21,904 nt of DNA from Bacteroidota bacterium (GCA_023390775.1 JAEWCF010000100.1:1-21904), one strand, 5' to 3'. Counted from the stretch's first letter, positions 1 to 7,775 are shown. Translations and numbers: made by a program. Notes: generated from the letters alone by a model not told the origin.

Positions 1-740
1 ACCTGCTGGCGGTTATCCGGTTGCCCCTGTGCATTTACGTTTTTTACTGTTTCTTCGGTTTGCAATTCGGAACGATTGTCGGCAGCATTACCCGACGGTG
101 ATTTTAGGTTCCGATCCCCGGAAGCGATCGCGCCTGCCGTGTTTGCAACTCCGACCTGCTTCTGCCCGGCAGTTTTCGGCAACTTCTCCGAGTTACCGGA
201 TTGGGTAGTGCCGGCTACCGAATTTCGGTCCTGGCCCGCAATTGCCGGAGATGACTGATTCCTTCGATTCCCGGGAGCGTTGTTTCGCACTCCATTCGAG
301 GTGTTCTTTTGTTCCGAAGCGACGGCTTTTTGATAAGGCTCGGTAATTTGCACCTCGCCCGCCGCTTGGTTAAAGCTGCCTGCCTTTTTTTCGATTTCCT
401 TTTCGGAACCCGCAACGCCTTCGATAAGCGACCCGGGTGCCGGCGTGAGCGGAGGCGCCACCGATCCCGAATCGATCCTGACGGGAGCTGTGCCTTCAGG
501 CGCCGTAACCACACGTTGCGAGTTGGCATCGGCATCCATCCTCCACAAATTCCATAGTGCAAGGCCAATCAGAAACAAGGCAGCCACGCCCGAGAGTTTC
601 CACCAAATGGGGATGACCCTGCGCTTTTTCTTTTTGTTGAGCTCTTCCTCTATCCGGTCCCACATATATTCGGGCGGATTTGCCTCGAAATCGCGGAACT
701 TTTCCTGAAAGAGCCTGTCAATATTCTTTTTCTCCATCAT
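1..740 (-). CDS. Probable anti-sigma / single-pass membrane protein, C-terminus off the left edge
   Basis: The minus-strand frame stays open from ATG at 740 to the window edge (246 codons, no stop), so the gene is cut by the left boundary. Residues 1-45 are charged and cytosolic-looking (MMEKKNIDRLFQEKF, then PPEYMWDRIEEEL and a KKKKRR cluster). Residues 46-67 form one hydrophobic segment (IPIWWKLSGVAALFLIGLAL). After it comes a long Pro/Gly/Asn/Gln/Ser-rich stretch with no recognisable fold, presumably periplasmic. The start overlaps the stop of the upstream ECF sigma gene (ATGATG against TGA, 737-740), so the two are translationally coupled. A cytosolic head plus one membrane span directly after a sigma gene is typical of anti-sigma factors. 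In Bacteroidota this position is also taken by proteins ending in an outer-membrane barrel, and the C-terminus needed to decide is not in the window. Start could be 740 or 737. Confidence 0.75.
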   Translation of the reverse strand, partial: MMEKKNIDRLFQEKFRDFEANPPEYMWDRIEEELNKKKKRRVIPIWWKLSGVAALFLIGLALWNLWRMDADANSQRVVTAPEGTAPVRIDSGSVAPPLTPAPGSLIEGVAGSEKEIEKKAGSFNQAAGEVQITEPYQKAVASEQKNTSNGVRNNAPGNRRNQSSPAIAGQDRNSVAGTTQSGNSEKLPKTAGQKQVGVANTAGAIASGDRNLKSPSGNAADNRSELQTEETVKNVNAQGQPDNRQQ

Positions 741-1282
741 TTCGCCGACGATATTTTGTGCGACGTACCGTAATTGTCAATTTTCTCCTTTAAAATCATC
801 CTCGCCCGAGCCAGGTTTGATTTTGATGTGCCGGTGGTGATTCCCAGCATTTCGGCTATGTCCTTGTGCGCATAACCGTCAATCACGTACAGATTGAAAA
901 CCAGCCTGTAGCGGTCCGGAAGTTCCTGGATGATCTTCATCAGGAAATCCATCGGGATTTGGTCGTCGTCGATTTCGACTTCGGCCTCATCGGGGAAATT
1001 TTCGTGGATCAGCTCCAAAAAATTCTGTCCCCGATACTGCTGCAACACATTGTTGATCATGACCCTCTTGGCCCAACCCTCAAAGGAACCCTTGAAATTG
1101 AACTGCCCGATCTTGTTGAAAATGATCAGGAATCCGTCCTGCAAATGGTCCTCCGCTTCCGCATAATTGCGCGAATACTTCAAGCAAACCGCAAACAACT
1201 TAGATGAAAATAATCTATATAATTGTTCCTGAGCCCGTGTATCATTGTTCTTGCAATCGTTAATGAGCTTGTCTAAACTCAA
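737..1282 (-). CDS. ECF-family RNA polymerase sigma factor
   Basis: A 181-residue protein with the two-domain ECF layout. Region 2 spans roughly residues 20-85 and includes AEDHLQDGFLIIF, which contacts the -10 region and core polymerase. Region 4 spans roughly 113-168, with LPDRYRLVFNLYVIDGYAHK followed by the helix-turn-helix DIAEMLGITTGTSKSNLARA. Such factors redirect RNA polymerase to a small regulon and are usually held by a membrane anti-sigma, here the overlapping downstream gene. The start is TTG at 1282: no in-frame ATG lies between it and the upstream in-frame TAG, and MSLDKLINDCKN aligns with the usual N-terminus of this group as I remember it. The gene follows the small lipoprotein gene by 16 bases and has no separate promoter that I can see. 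Confidence 0.92.
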   Translation of the reverse strand: MSLDKLINDCKNNDTRAQEQLYRLFSSKLFAVCLKYSRNYAEAEDHLQDGFLIIFNKIGQFNFKGSFEGWAKRVMINNVLQQYRGQNFLELIHENFPDEAEVEIDDDQIPMDFLMKIIQELPDRYRLVFNLYVIDGYAHKDIAEMLGITTGTSKSNLARARMILKEKIDNYGTSHKISSAK

Positions 1283-1298
1283 CGCGGAAATTTTTATG

Positions 1299-1703
1299 TT
1301 ACGGCACTATAGCTTCCCTTTCAATGTACGTATCTACCCCGTTCGCATCCCTGCTGTTCCAGAACCTGAACAAATAGGTTCCCGATGCCGCCGGCGTAAA
1401 ACTGTAGGGTATTTCATAAACCGTTTCGTCGGCCTCGCAGTTGTTGTCGTTCATTTTGACGAAACGTACCGCAACGTTCCGGGTAAATTGGTTGCCTTCC
1501 GAAAAAAAGCCGTTGAAAATGTAGCAATCAGACGGCCTCTTGTATTGAATGATGATCTGTGAGGTGCTGTCCACCTTGTAGGCAGAGGGCATCTCCACAT
1601 CTTCAATGGTCGAGGCAAACAACTCAGTACCGGGTTCGTCGCTGACGCTGCACGAAACCAAGGTGACGGCTGCGAAAACAAGCGAAATAATCTTCTTCAT
1701 CAT
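1299..1703 (-). CDS. Small predicted lipoprotein of unknown function
   Basis: A 134-residue protein. It begins MMKKIISLVFAAVTLVSC, a short signal peptide ending in a lipobox with the lipid-modified Cys at about residue 18, so an envelope lipoprotein is likely. The mature part contains SQIIIQYKRPSDCYIFNGF and then FWNSRDANGVDTYIE near the end. It looks like a compact beta-rich domain, and I do not recognise a named family. I chose the ATG pair at 1703/1700 because the upstream extension is low-complexity and reads through the terminator and heptamer array. It precedes the sigma gene by 16 bases and probably shares its transcript, so it may belong to the same envelope-response unit. That functional link is inference. 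Confidence 0.75.
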   Translation of the reverse strand: MMKKIISLVFAAVTLVSCSVSDEPGTELFASTIEDVEMPSAYKVDSTSQIIIQYKRPSDCYIFNGFFSEGNQFTRNVAVRFVKMNDNNCEADETVYEIPYSFTPAASGTYLFRFWNSRDANGVDTYIEREAIVP

Positions 1704-1764
1704 CAATATTATATTTCTACGCAAGGACAAGATACGAATATGTGGCAAGGGTTGCGTAGGGGCG

Positions 1765-1796
1765 AAAAAAAAGCTGCGCGAGGCAGCCTTTTTTTT
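1765..1796 (-). terminator. Intrinsic terminator downstream of recA, potentially bidirectional
   Basis: GCTGC (1773-1777), loop GCGAG, GCAGC (1783-1787). Eight A lie on the left (1765-1772) and eight T on the right (1789-1796), so either strand would make a G+C stem followed by a U-run. On the minus strand it would end the recA transcript about 120 bases after its stop codon. The only gene nearby on the plus strand is plsC, which points away, so the minus-strand role is the relevant one. Confidence 0.75.
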
Positions 1797-1831
1797 GACG
1801 AATGACGAATGACGAATGATGAATGACAAAT
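1797..1831. repeat. Heptamer tandem array (consensus GACGAAT), five units
   Basis: Units in exact 7-bp register: GACGAAT three times, then GATGAAT and GACAAAT. The array abuts the recA terminator. It is related to, and inverted relative to, the array at 1885-1919. The segment GAATGACAAATGTCG here is nearly the reverse complement of CGACATTTGACATTC in the other array, so the pair could fold around the 53-base spacer between them. Confidence 0.8.
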
Positions 1832-1884
1832 GTCGAGCGAAGGTTCTACAATGATAATCGCAACGGATAATTTTCTAAGGACTT

Positions 1885-1919
1885 GTCATTTGACATTCGA
1901 CATTTGACATTCGACATCA
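1885..1919. repeat. Heptamer tandem array overlapping the recA stop codon
   Basis: Five units in 7-bp register. On the minus strand they read TGATGTC, GAATGTC, AAATGTC, GAATGTC, AAATGAC. The first three bases of the first unit are the TGA stop of recA (1919-1917), so the array begins at the stop codon. No coding potential was seen. Confidence 0.8.
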
Positions 1920-2918
1920 AAGAGTCTCTTTGATCTTCGCTTTGATCTTTTGTTCGAGTTCCTCGGCGAGTTCCGGGTTGTCCTTGATCATGACCTTGAC
2001 CGCGTCGCGCCCCTGGCCAATCTTGGTATCGCCGTAGCTGAACCAACTTCCCGATTTGCGGATGATCTCAAATTCAACGGCAAGGTCGAGGATCTCGCCC
2101 GTTTTGGAAACGCCTTCACCGTACATAATGTCGAATTCGGCGGTCTTGAACGGCGGCGCGACCTTGTTTTTCACGACCTTTACTTTTGTGCGGTTGCCGA
2201 TGACATTGTCGCCATCCTTGATCTGCGAAGAACGGCGGATGTCAAGGCGTACCGAGGCATAAAATTTCAGTGCGTTACCTCCCGTGGTGGTTTCCGGGTT
2301 GCCGAACATCACTCCAATTTTTTCGCGGAGCTGGTTGATGAAGAATACGGTGCAGTTTGTCTTGCTGATCGTCGCCGTCAATTTCCGCAGCGCCTGCGAC
2401 ATCAACCTTGCATGAAGCCCCATCTTGGAATCGCCCATCTCGCCCTCGATCTCGCTCTTGGGCGTCAGTGCCGCAACCGAGTCGATCACCACGATGTCGA
2501 TCGCCCCTGAACGGATCAGGTTCTCCGCGATCTCAAGCGCCTGCTCGCCGTTATCGGGCTGTGAGATGATAAGGTCCTCAATATTGACGTCGAGTTTTTG
2601 CGCATAGTTCCGGTCAAAGGCATGCTCGGCATCGATGAAAGCCGCGATTCCGCCTGCCTTTTGAGCCTCCGCGATTGCGTGCAAAGTCAATGTCGTCTTA
2701 CCCGATGATTCCGGGCCGTATATTTCGATGATCCGGCCTTTTGGATAGCCGTTGACGCCGAGCGCGAGGTCCAGCCCAAGCGATCCGGATGAAATCGTTT
2801 CCACTTCCTCAACCGCCTGGTCGCCCATTTTCATGACCGTTCCCTTGCCGTAGGTTTTGTCAAGTTTGTCCAGCGTGAGCTGCAACGCCTTGAGTTTTGC
2901 TTCTTTTTCTGCGTTCAT
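1917..2918 (-). CDS. recA: RecA recombinase
   Basis: A 333-residue full-length RecA. It forms ATP-dependent filaments on single-stranded DNA, drives homologous pairing and strand exchange, and acts as co-protease for LexA-type repressors. Visible motifs: Walker A GPESSGKT at residues 68-75, Walker B VVIDS at about 143-147, the MAW-like segment EIYGPESSG, and loop-L2 region NQLREKIGVMFGNPETTTGG at about 195-214. The C-terminus ends in an acidic/lysine-rich helix (ELAEELEQKIKAKIKETL). The start is ATG at 2918: an alternative in-frame ATG at 2969 would fall on or upstream of the expected transcription start of the -7 element at 2973-2980. The gene is divergent from plsC and is followed by a heptamer array and a hairpin terminator. 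No SOS-type operator was recognised upstream. Confidence 0.98.
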   Translation of the reverse strand: MNAEKEAKLKALQLTLDKLDKTYGKGTVMKMGDQAVEEVETISSGSLGLDLALGVNGYPKGRIIEIYGPESSGKTTLTLHAIAEAQKAGGIAAFIDAEHAFDRNYAQKLDVNIEDLIISQPDNGEQALEIAENLIRSGAIDIVVIDSVAALTPKSEIEGEMGDSKMGLHARLMSQALRKLTATISKTNCTVFFINQLREKIGVMFGNPETTTGGNALKFYASVRLDIRRSSQIKDGDNVIGNRTKVKVVKNKVAPPFKTAEFDIMYGEGVSKTGEILDLAVEFEIIRKSGSWFSYGDTKIGQGRDAVKVMIKDNPELAEELEQKIKAKIKETL

Positions 2919-2972
2919 TTTCGTGATTTTAACAGCCGGAATGGCTGGCGTAAAAATACCTTTTTTCATACA

Positions 2973-2980
2973 CAAACTTA
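2973..2980 (-). promoter_or_regulatory. Candidate recA -7 element
   Basis: TAAGTTTG on the minus strand matches the Bacteroidota TAnnTTTG -7 consensus exactly. Transcription would start near 2966, giving a leader of about 48 bases before ATG 2918. No TTG/TTTG -33 element was found at the expected distance, so the match rests on one half of the promoter. Confidence 0.55.
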
Positions 2981-3080
2981 GGATTGTTGATAAAATTCGG
3001 GGTAGGGTTTTCCCGCCGCAAATGTTAATTCGGCAGTAGAATTGATGCCGTGCCAATTACGGATTCCCGATTAATTTTAG

Positions 3081-3088
3081 TAATTTTG
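3081..3088 (+). promoter_or_regulatory. Candidate plsC -7 element
   Basis: TAATTTTG is an exact match to TAnnTTTG, 20 bases before the plsC ATG at 3109. The predicted leader is about 14 bases. No convincing -33 TTG lies 17-23 bases upstream. Confidence 0.55.
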
Positions 3089-3108
3089 ACCGGTAATTTT
3101 CTGCCCGT

Positions 3109-3921
3109 ATGCAAAAGATCATTTCGGTGCCAATATCGGCAGTTTATTATTTGTTCTTTGGGCTTTGCCTGATCGTGTTCCATCCCGTCCAGGTGATCTG
3201 TTTGAAACTCTTCGGGTATCAGGCACACAAGAAAAGCGTCGATTACCTCAATTTTTGCCTGCTCCGCTGCACGCATCTTTTGGGTACGACCTATTCATTC
3301 AGGAATCGTGAACGTGTGCCAAAGGGCGTTCCCCTGATCATCGTCGCCAATCACCAAAGCCTTTATGACATCATTGCCATTATCTGGTTCATGCGCCGGT
3401 GGCATCCCAAATTCGTCAGCAAGAAGGAGTTGGGAAAGGGAATTCCCAGCGTGTCGTACAATCTGCGGCACGGAGGTTCCGTTTTGATAGACAGGAAAGA
3501 CCCAAAGCAGGCGATTCCGGTGATCAAATCCCTATCGGAATACATACAGGCCAACACGCGGTCGGCGGTAATTTTTCCCGAGGGGACCCGCAGCAAGACC
3601 GGAAAGCCCAAGGAATTCGCGCAAAGCGGATTGAAGATTTTATGCAAGTACGCACCGTCGGCCTATGTGGTCCCGGTCACCATCAATAATTCGTGGAAAA
3701 TGGTCCGTTACGGATTCTTTCCGCTGGGGTTGGGCAACCGCCTCGAATTTACCATTCACGAGCCGATGGCCGTCGCATCGATGCCGTTTGAGGAACTCTT
3801 CAAAAGGACCGAAGAAGCAGTCGTCTCGCACATTAAAAAATTATGTCACAGCACAACATACGCCTTGAAGTCATGCAGTTCCTCGAAAAGAATATCGAGG
3901 AGTTTGTCGATGAATACCTGA
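3109..3921 (+). CDS. plsC: 1-acyl-sn-glycerol-3-phosphate acyltransferase (PlsC/LPLAT family)
   Basis: A 270-residue membrane-associated acyltransferase that adds the second acyl chain to lysophosphatidate to make phosphatidate. The catalytic HX4D motif is NHQSLYD (H82, D87). The glycerophosphate-binding motif FPEGTRSKTG is at 156-165. A hydrophobic N-terminal segment (about residues 8-32) probably anchors it to the inner membrane. The frame runs 79 bases into the downstream desaturase gene. The last 25 or so residues, after HIKKL, are Cys/Ser/Arg-rich and look like translated neighbour sequence rather than family sequence; relatives I recall end near residue 245. Either this is a real long overlap or a normal stop was lost recently. 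Co-directional with the acyl-ACP desaturase, which fits membrane-lipid synthesis. Confidence 0.93.
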   Translation: MQKIISVPISAVYYLFFGLCLIVFHPVQVICLKLFGYQAHKKSVDYLNFCLLRCTHLLGTTYSFRNRERVPKGVPLIIVANHQSLYDIIAIIWFMRRWHPKFVSKKELGKGIPSVSYNLRHGGSVLIDRKDPKQAIPVIKSLSEYIQANTRSAVIFPEGTRSKTGKPKEFAQSGLKILCKYAPSAYVVPVTINNSWKMVRYGFFPLGLGNRLEFTIHEPMAVASMPFEELFKRTEEAVVSHIKKLCHSTTYALKSCSSSKRISRSLSMNT

Positions 3922-4832
3922 TTCCGGTTGAAACCATCTGGCAACCCACCGACTTTTTGCCGGACAGCCAGTCCGAAGGGTTTTACGACGAGGTTAAGGA
4001 ACTTCGCGAACTGGCCAAGGAGCTTCCGTATGACTTTTGGATCGTGCTCATCGGCGACACCATCACCGAGGAGGCGCTTCCCACCTACGAGTCGTGGCTT
4101 ATGGACGTGGACGGCGTCGGGCAGGTCGAGAACAACGGCTGGTCAAAGTGGGTGCGCAACTGGACTGCCGAGGAAAACCGTCACGGCGATTTGCTCAACA
4201 AATACCTTTACCTCTCGGGACGCGTGAACATGCGTGAGGTCGAGATCACCACGCAACACCTTTTGGCCGACGGATTCGACATCGGCACAGGCCGCGATCC
4301 GTACAAAAATTTCGTTTACACAAGTTTCCAGGAACTCGCGACCTATATCTCGCACAACCGCGTGTCGCAACTTGCGCGCAATTACGGCGAAAAGAAACTC
4401 TCGAAGATGTGCCGCATGATCGCCGGTGACGAAATGCGCCATCACCATGCCTACAGCGAGTTCGTTCACCGCATTTTCCAGGTCGATCCCAGCGAGATGA
4501 TGCTGGCGTTCCAGTATATGATGAAGCGCAAGATCGTCATGCCGGCGCAGTTTCTTCGTCAGTCGGGAGAGAAAATCTCGGCGGCTTTTGAGCATTTTTC
4601 CGACAGCGCGCAACGCATCGGGGTGTACACGGCGCAGGATTATGTCGAGATCATGCAGAAATTGATCGCCCGGTGGGAAATCGAGAAAATTTCAAATTTG
4701 ACCGATGAGGCCGAGAAAGCCCGCGATTTCCTGATGAAGTTGCCTGCGCGAATGGCCAAGATTTCAGAGCGGTTGATCATTCCCGAGGAATCGCACATCT
4801 TCAAGTGGGTGGAGCCTGCATCGGTAAAATAA
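3843..4832 (+). CDS. Acyl-ACP desaturase (ferritin-like di-iron type)
   Basis: A 329-residue soluble fatty-acid desaturase of the stearoyl-ACP 9-desaturase family. It uses O2 and electrons from ferredoxin to introduce a cis double bond into acyl-ACP. Both di-iron signatures are present: EENRH at residues 110-114 and DEMRH at 196-200, separated by about 85 residues as in the plant enzymes. Further helix glutamates include those in TEEALP (about 76-77) and SFQEL (about 164). The ATG at 3843 lies inside the 3' end of the plsC frame (79-base overlap), and the TAA at 4830-4832 overlaps the next gene's ATG by one base. It probably tunes membrane fluidity together with PlsC; that regulatory role is inference. 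Confidence 0.93.
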   Translation: MSQHNIRLEVMQFLEKNIEEFVDEYLIPVETIWQPTDFLPDSQSEGFYDEVKELRELAKELPYDFWIVLIGDTITEEALPTYESWLMDVDGVGQVENNGWSKWVRNWTAEENRHGDLLNKYLYLSGRVNMREVEITTQHLLADGFDIGTGRDPYKNFVYTSFQELATYISHNRVSQLARNYGEKKLSKMCRMIAGDEMRHHHAYSEFVHRIFQVDPSEMMLAFQYMMKRKIVMPAQFLRQSGEKISAAFEHFSDSAQRIGVYTAQDYVEIMQKLIARWEIEKISNLTDEAEKARDFLMKLPARMAKISERLIIPEESHIFKWVEPASVK

Positions 4833-5476
4833 TGGACATCATTGCGAGTACCGAAGCGTTCGTCCGGGAAAGATTAAGCGGTGCCGAGGCCGGTCACGAC
4901 TGGTTCCACACCGACCGCGTGCGCAAGAATGCACTCTTGATTGCCCAAACCGAGGCCTGTGACAAACTCGTCGTGGAACTTTCGGCACTGCTGCACGACA
5001 TCGCCGACAGCAAGTTCAACGATGGCGATGAAACAATTGGCCCGAAGATGGCCCGCGAATTCCTTGAAACCTATCATGTAGAGCAATCGATCGTCGATCA
5101 CGTCGTCGCCATTATCGAAAATATTTCGTTCAAGGGAGGAAATTTCAATCGGGAATTTTCATCTGCGGAACTCGACATTGTCCAGGACGCCGACCGCCTG
5201 GATGCGATCGGCGCCATCGGAATAGCCCGCGCCTTTCATTACGGCGGCTTCAAGAACCGATTGCTTTACGATCCGTCGGTAATCCCGCAGTTCGACATGA
5301 CGCGCGAGCAGTACAAGAACTCATCGGCACCCACCCTCAATCATTTCTACGAGAAACTCTTCCTGCTCCGCGACCGGATGAATACGCCCACCGGCAAACG
5401 GCTTGCGGAGAAACGCCATCAGGTCCTCGAATCCTTCGTCTCGCAATTCCTGGCGGAGTGGAACGGCGAGAAATAG
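4832..5476 (+). CDS. HD-domain metal-dependent phosphohydrolase
   Basis: A 214-residue single-domain HD hydrolase. The metal-binding pattern H...HD...D is visible: GHDWFHTDRV (H22, H26), ALLHDIAD (H55, D56) and DADRLDAIGAIGIARAF further on. It resembles the YedJ-like group of uncharacterised HD proteins; its substrate cannot be read from the sequence. The start is ATG 4832, overlapping the desaturase stop as TAATG. A GTG start nine codons upstream is possible but would need a longer overlap. Last gene of the plsC-desaturase run; the next gene is convergent. Confidence 0.88.
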   Translation: MDIIASTEAFVRERLSGAEAGHDWFHTDRVRKNALLIAQTEACDKLVVELSALLHDIADSKFNDGDETIGPKMAREFLETYHVEQSIVDHVVAIIENISFKGGNFNREFSSAELDIVQDADRLDAIGAIGIARAFHYGGFKNRLLYDPSVIPQFDMTREQYKNSSAPTLNHFYEKLFLLRDRMNTPTGKRLAEKRHQVLESFVSQFLAEWNGEK

Positions 5477-5482
5477 ACAAAG

Positions 5483-5502
5483 AAAAACCCGCACGTGGCG
5501 GG
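5483..5502 (-). terminator. Terminator for the minus-strand hemH-to-hydratase run
   Basis: CCCGC (5488-5492), five-base loop ACGTG, GCGGG (5498-5502). Read on the minus strand, the stem is followed at once by TTTTT (A-run 5483-5487). It lies seven bases after the enoyl-CoA hydratase stop. On the plus strand the following sequence (CTCGCATTTATTTT) is a poor U-tract, so use by the HD gene is less certain. Confidence 0.75.
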
Positions 5503-5509
5503 CTCGCAT

Positions 5510-6298
5510 TTATTTTCCTGAGAATTCCGGTTTCCGTTTATTGAGAAAGGCCGTTGTGCCTTCCTTGAAATCCTCGGTCCCGAAGCAATATCCAAATGCC
5601 GTGATTTCGGTCTTGAAGCCGTCGTTACCGCGGAATCCGGCATTGACCGCCTTGATCGCGCGCCCAATGGCTGTTGGCGAATTGCGCATGATCTTTTGGG
5701 CTATGCCATGGGTAAATTCCAGCAGTTCCGCTTGAGGGACAACGTGATTGACCAGTCCGGCCGACATCGCCTCCTGCGCGCTCATCATCCCGGCTGTCAT
5801 GATCATTTCCATCGCGCGGCCCTTGCCGATAAGTTCCGGCAAACGCTGCGTCCCGCCGTATCCGGGAATGACGCCCAGGGAAACTTCGGGCAACCCCATT
5901 TTCGCGTTATCCGAAGCAATCCTGAAATGGCAGGACATCGCGAGTTCCAACCCGCCGCCGAGCGCAAAACCGTTGATGGCGGCAATGACCGGTTTGCGGA
6001 GGTTTTCCACGAAGTCAAAGAGCAGTTCCTGGCCTTCGGCGGCTAATTGTGCGCCTTCCTCCACCGAAAAATCGGCAAATTCGGAGATATCGGCGCCGGC
6101 CACGAAAGCTTTTTCGCCACTGCCGGTGAGGATGATGACGCGGACCTCCGGGTCTTTCTGCAGGTCATTGAAGGCCGCGTTGAGTTCCCGGATCGTGGAT
6201 TTGTTGAGCGCGTTGAGTTTTTCGGGGCGGTTGATGCGCACCGTCGCAATTTTGTCCTGGATTTCGAGTAGGATGTTTTGGTATGTGGTGGTTTCCAT
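5510..6298 (-). CDS. Enoyl-CoA hydratase/isomerase (crotonase family)
   Basis: A 262-residue crotonase-fold protein, full length for enoyl-CoA hydratases. These hydrate trans-2-enoyl-CoA to 3-hydroxyacyl-CoA in fatty-acid or butanoate metabolism. The oxyanion-hole segments are AGADISEF (about 67-74) and GFALGGGLELA (about 110-120). The two catalytic glutamates of true hydratases appear present: E118 in GGGLELA and E138 in GLPEVSLG. The ATG at 6298 follows the sensor kinase stop by one base, so the genes are coupled. The longer upstream frame overlaps the kinase and is not used. Why it lies in a haem/kinase transcript is unclear. Exact substrate unknown. Confidence 0.92.
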   Translation of the reverse strand: METTTYQNILLEIQDKIATVRINRPEKLNALNKSTIRELNAAFNDLQKDPEVRVIILTGSGEKAFVAGADISEFADFSVEEGAQLAAEGQELLFDFVENLRKPVIAAINGFALGGGLELAMSCHFRIASDNAKMGLPEVSLGVIPGYGGTQRLPELIGKGRAMEMIMTAGMMSAQEAMSAGLVNHVVPQAELLEFTHGIAQKIMRNSPTAIGRAIKAVNAGFRGNDGFKTEITAFGYCFGTEDFKEGTTAFLNKRKPEFSGK

Positions 6299-6299
6299 A

Positions 6300-7775
6300 T
6301 TAGTTGTTGATGATGGGCAATGAGACGGTGAACTTGGTCCCCTGCCCGGGTTGGCTTTCAAAAGTAATGGTTCCTTTATAATTTTCGATGATATTTTTGA
6401 TGATTCCCAGGCCAAGACCCATGCCGCTGCTCTTGGTGGTGAATTTGGGTTCGAATATGTGCGATGCGTTGCGCGGATCGATTCCCGTCCCGTTATCGGC
6501 CACTTCAATAAGTACGTTTTCGCCGTCCCTGCGGATGGATACCACTACCGATTTTTCAACTTGCTCTGCCGGAATGGCCTGGATCGCGTTTTTGACCAGG
6601 TTGGTGATGATGCGGATGAGTTGCGTGCGGTCCATCCGGGAGATGATTTCCTTTTCGGCGCTCTCGAAGCGGATGAAATCCTCGTTAAAGATGTCAAGCG
6701 CCAAGTCCACGACATTGACCACGTTGAGGTTCTCGTTTTGTTGGGCGGGCATCGAAGCGAAGTTTGAAAATGCCGATGCGACCGCGCTCATCGTATCGAT
6801 CTGCTGGATCAGCGTGCTGGAAAAATCGTTGAGCTTTTGCCGAAGGTCTGGGTCGTCGGGATCGAACTTTCGCTGGAAACTCTGGACCGTGAGGCGCATC
6901 GGCGTCAGCGGGTTCTTGATTTCGTGCGCCACTTGTTTGGCCATTTCGCGCCAGGCCTCCTCGCGTTCGCTCTGTGCAAGCTTGATGGCGCTTTCCTCAA
7001 GTTGGTCCACCATCTGGTTATAGGCGCTGATGAGCAGGTTGATCTCCTTGCTGTTGGCCCGTAGCACGATTTTCTCGTTCTTTTGGGTTAGGCTGGTTTC
7101 GTTGATCTTATCTGAAATCGTTTTGAGCGATTGCGTAATGTATGTCGACAGAAAATAGGCCAGCGCAAACGCGATCACGAGCATGAATGTATAGACCTGC
7201 CCGAGGCGGATCAGGAAATTCTGGAGTTCGGTCTCGTAGAAGCCATCGTCCTCGACATACGGCAGGTTCAAAATGCCCAGCGGCTTGAACTTGTCGTCCT
7301 TGATCTGGCTGAACGACGAACGGTTTTTCCTGCCATCGATATTGCGGATGTCCACGTAGCGCTTCTCGATGGAACTCTGGACGAGTTTCAGCACGTAGGG
7401 CGGAATTGGTGGCGCGACCGTGTCAATTGAAAACGAAGCTTTTGAGGATTTGAGCAGTTTTCCGTCAAGCCCGTAAATATTGATCTCGAGGTTGTGGATG
7501 TCGGCGAGTTCGTAGATGCGGTCCTTGAAAATGAGCGGCAGGTTTTCTTCGGACAGCGGATAGGTCGTTGTGCTCAGGATATAATTGATGTGCTCCTTGA
7601 TCGCGTTCTCCTTATTTTCAAGGCGTTCCTGGTGGTAGTCCTTTGCCTCGTTTCGGAATTGGATGATGGAAATCGAGGCGAGAAGTACCGATGCGATCAA
7701 TATCAATACGATCATCGACAGGAAAATCCTGATCCTGAGCGACAGCATCGATATGTCAAATGCGCCGCGTTTCAT
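6300..7775 (-). CDS. Orphan membrane sensor histidine kinase, NtrY-like
   Basis: A 491-residue histidine kinase. TM1 is at about residues 17-38, followed by an extracytoplasmic sensor domain of about 155 residues, TM2 at about 194-213, a HAMP-like linker to about 262, then dimerisation and ATPase domains. The phospho-acceptor is VAHEIKNPLTPMRL (H284). The N box is NLVKNAIQA (N396), G1 is DNGTG (427-431) and G2 is GMGLGLGI (451-458). The HEIKNPLTP form is typical of NtrY-type kinases. No response regulator is adjacent. The gene overlaps hemJ by four bases (ATGA) and is followed one base later by the hydratase. Its signal is unknown; its position suggests, but does not prove, a link to envelope or porphyrin status. 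Confidence 0.95.
   Translation of the reverse strand: MKRGAFDISMLSLRIRIFLSMIVLILIASVLLASISIIQFRNEAKDYHQERLENKENAIKEHINYILSTTTYPLSEENLPLIFKDRIYELADIHNLEINIYGLDGKLLKSSKASFSIDTVAPPIPPYVLKLVQSSIEKRYVDIRNIDGRKNRSSFSQIKDDKFKPLGILNLPYVEDDGFYETELQNFLIRLGQVYTFMLVIAFALAYFLSTYITQSLKTISDKINETSLTQKNEKIVLRANSKEINLLISAYNQMVDQLEESAIKLAQSEREEAWREMAKQVAHEIKNPLTPMRLTVQSFQRKFDPDDPDLRQKLNDFSSTLIQQIDTMSAVASAFSNFASMPAQQNENLNVVNVVDLALDIFNEDFIRFESAEKEIISRMDRTQLIRIITNLVKNAIQAIPAEQVEKSVVVSIRRDGENVLIEVADNGTGIDPRNASHIFEPKFTTKSSGMGLGLGIIKNIIENYKGTITFESQPGQGTKFTVSLPIINN

Noticed and set aside
215..568. Arginine-rich 117-residue minus-strand frame
   Set aside because: It is out of phase with the long frame that is open from 740 to the window edge and has the composition of a shadow frame.
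445..708. Plus-strand frames opposite the anti-sigma-like gene
   Set aside because: Low-complexity mirror of the minus-strand gene, with no start signal or recognisable domain.
1797..1919. Possible CRISPR array
   Set aside because: Units are 7 bases with no unique spacers, and no cas genes are present.
2967..2969. Upstream ATG for recA giving a 17-residue extension
   Set aside because: It lies on or before the transcript start predicted from the -7 element at 2973-2980, and the extension has no RecA similarity.
5488..5502. Same hairpin as a strong terminator for the plus-strand HD gene
   Set aside because: The plus-strand side lacks a proper T-run after the stem; only the minus-strand direction is convincing.
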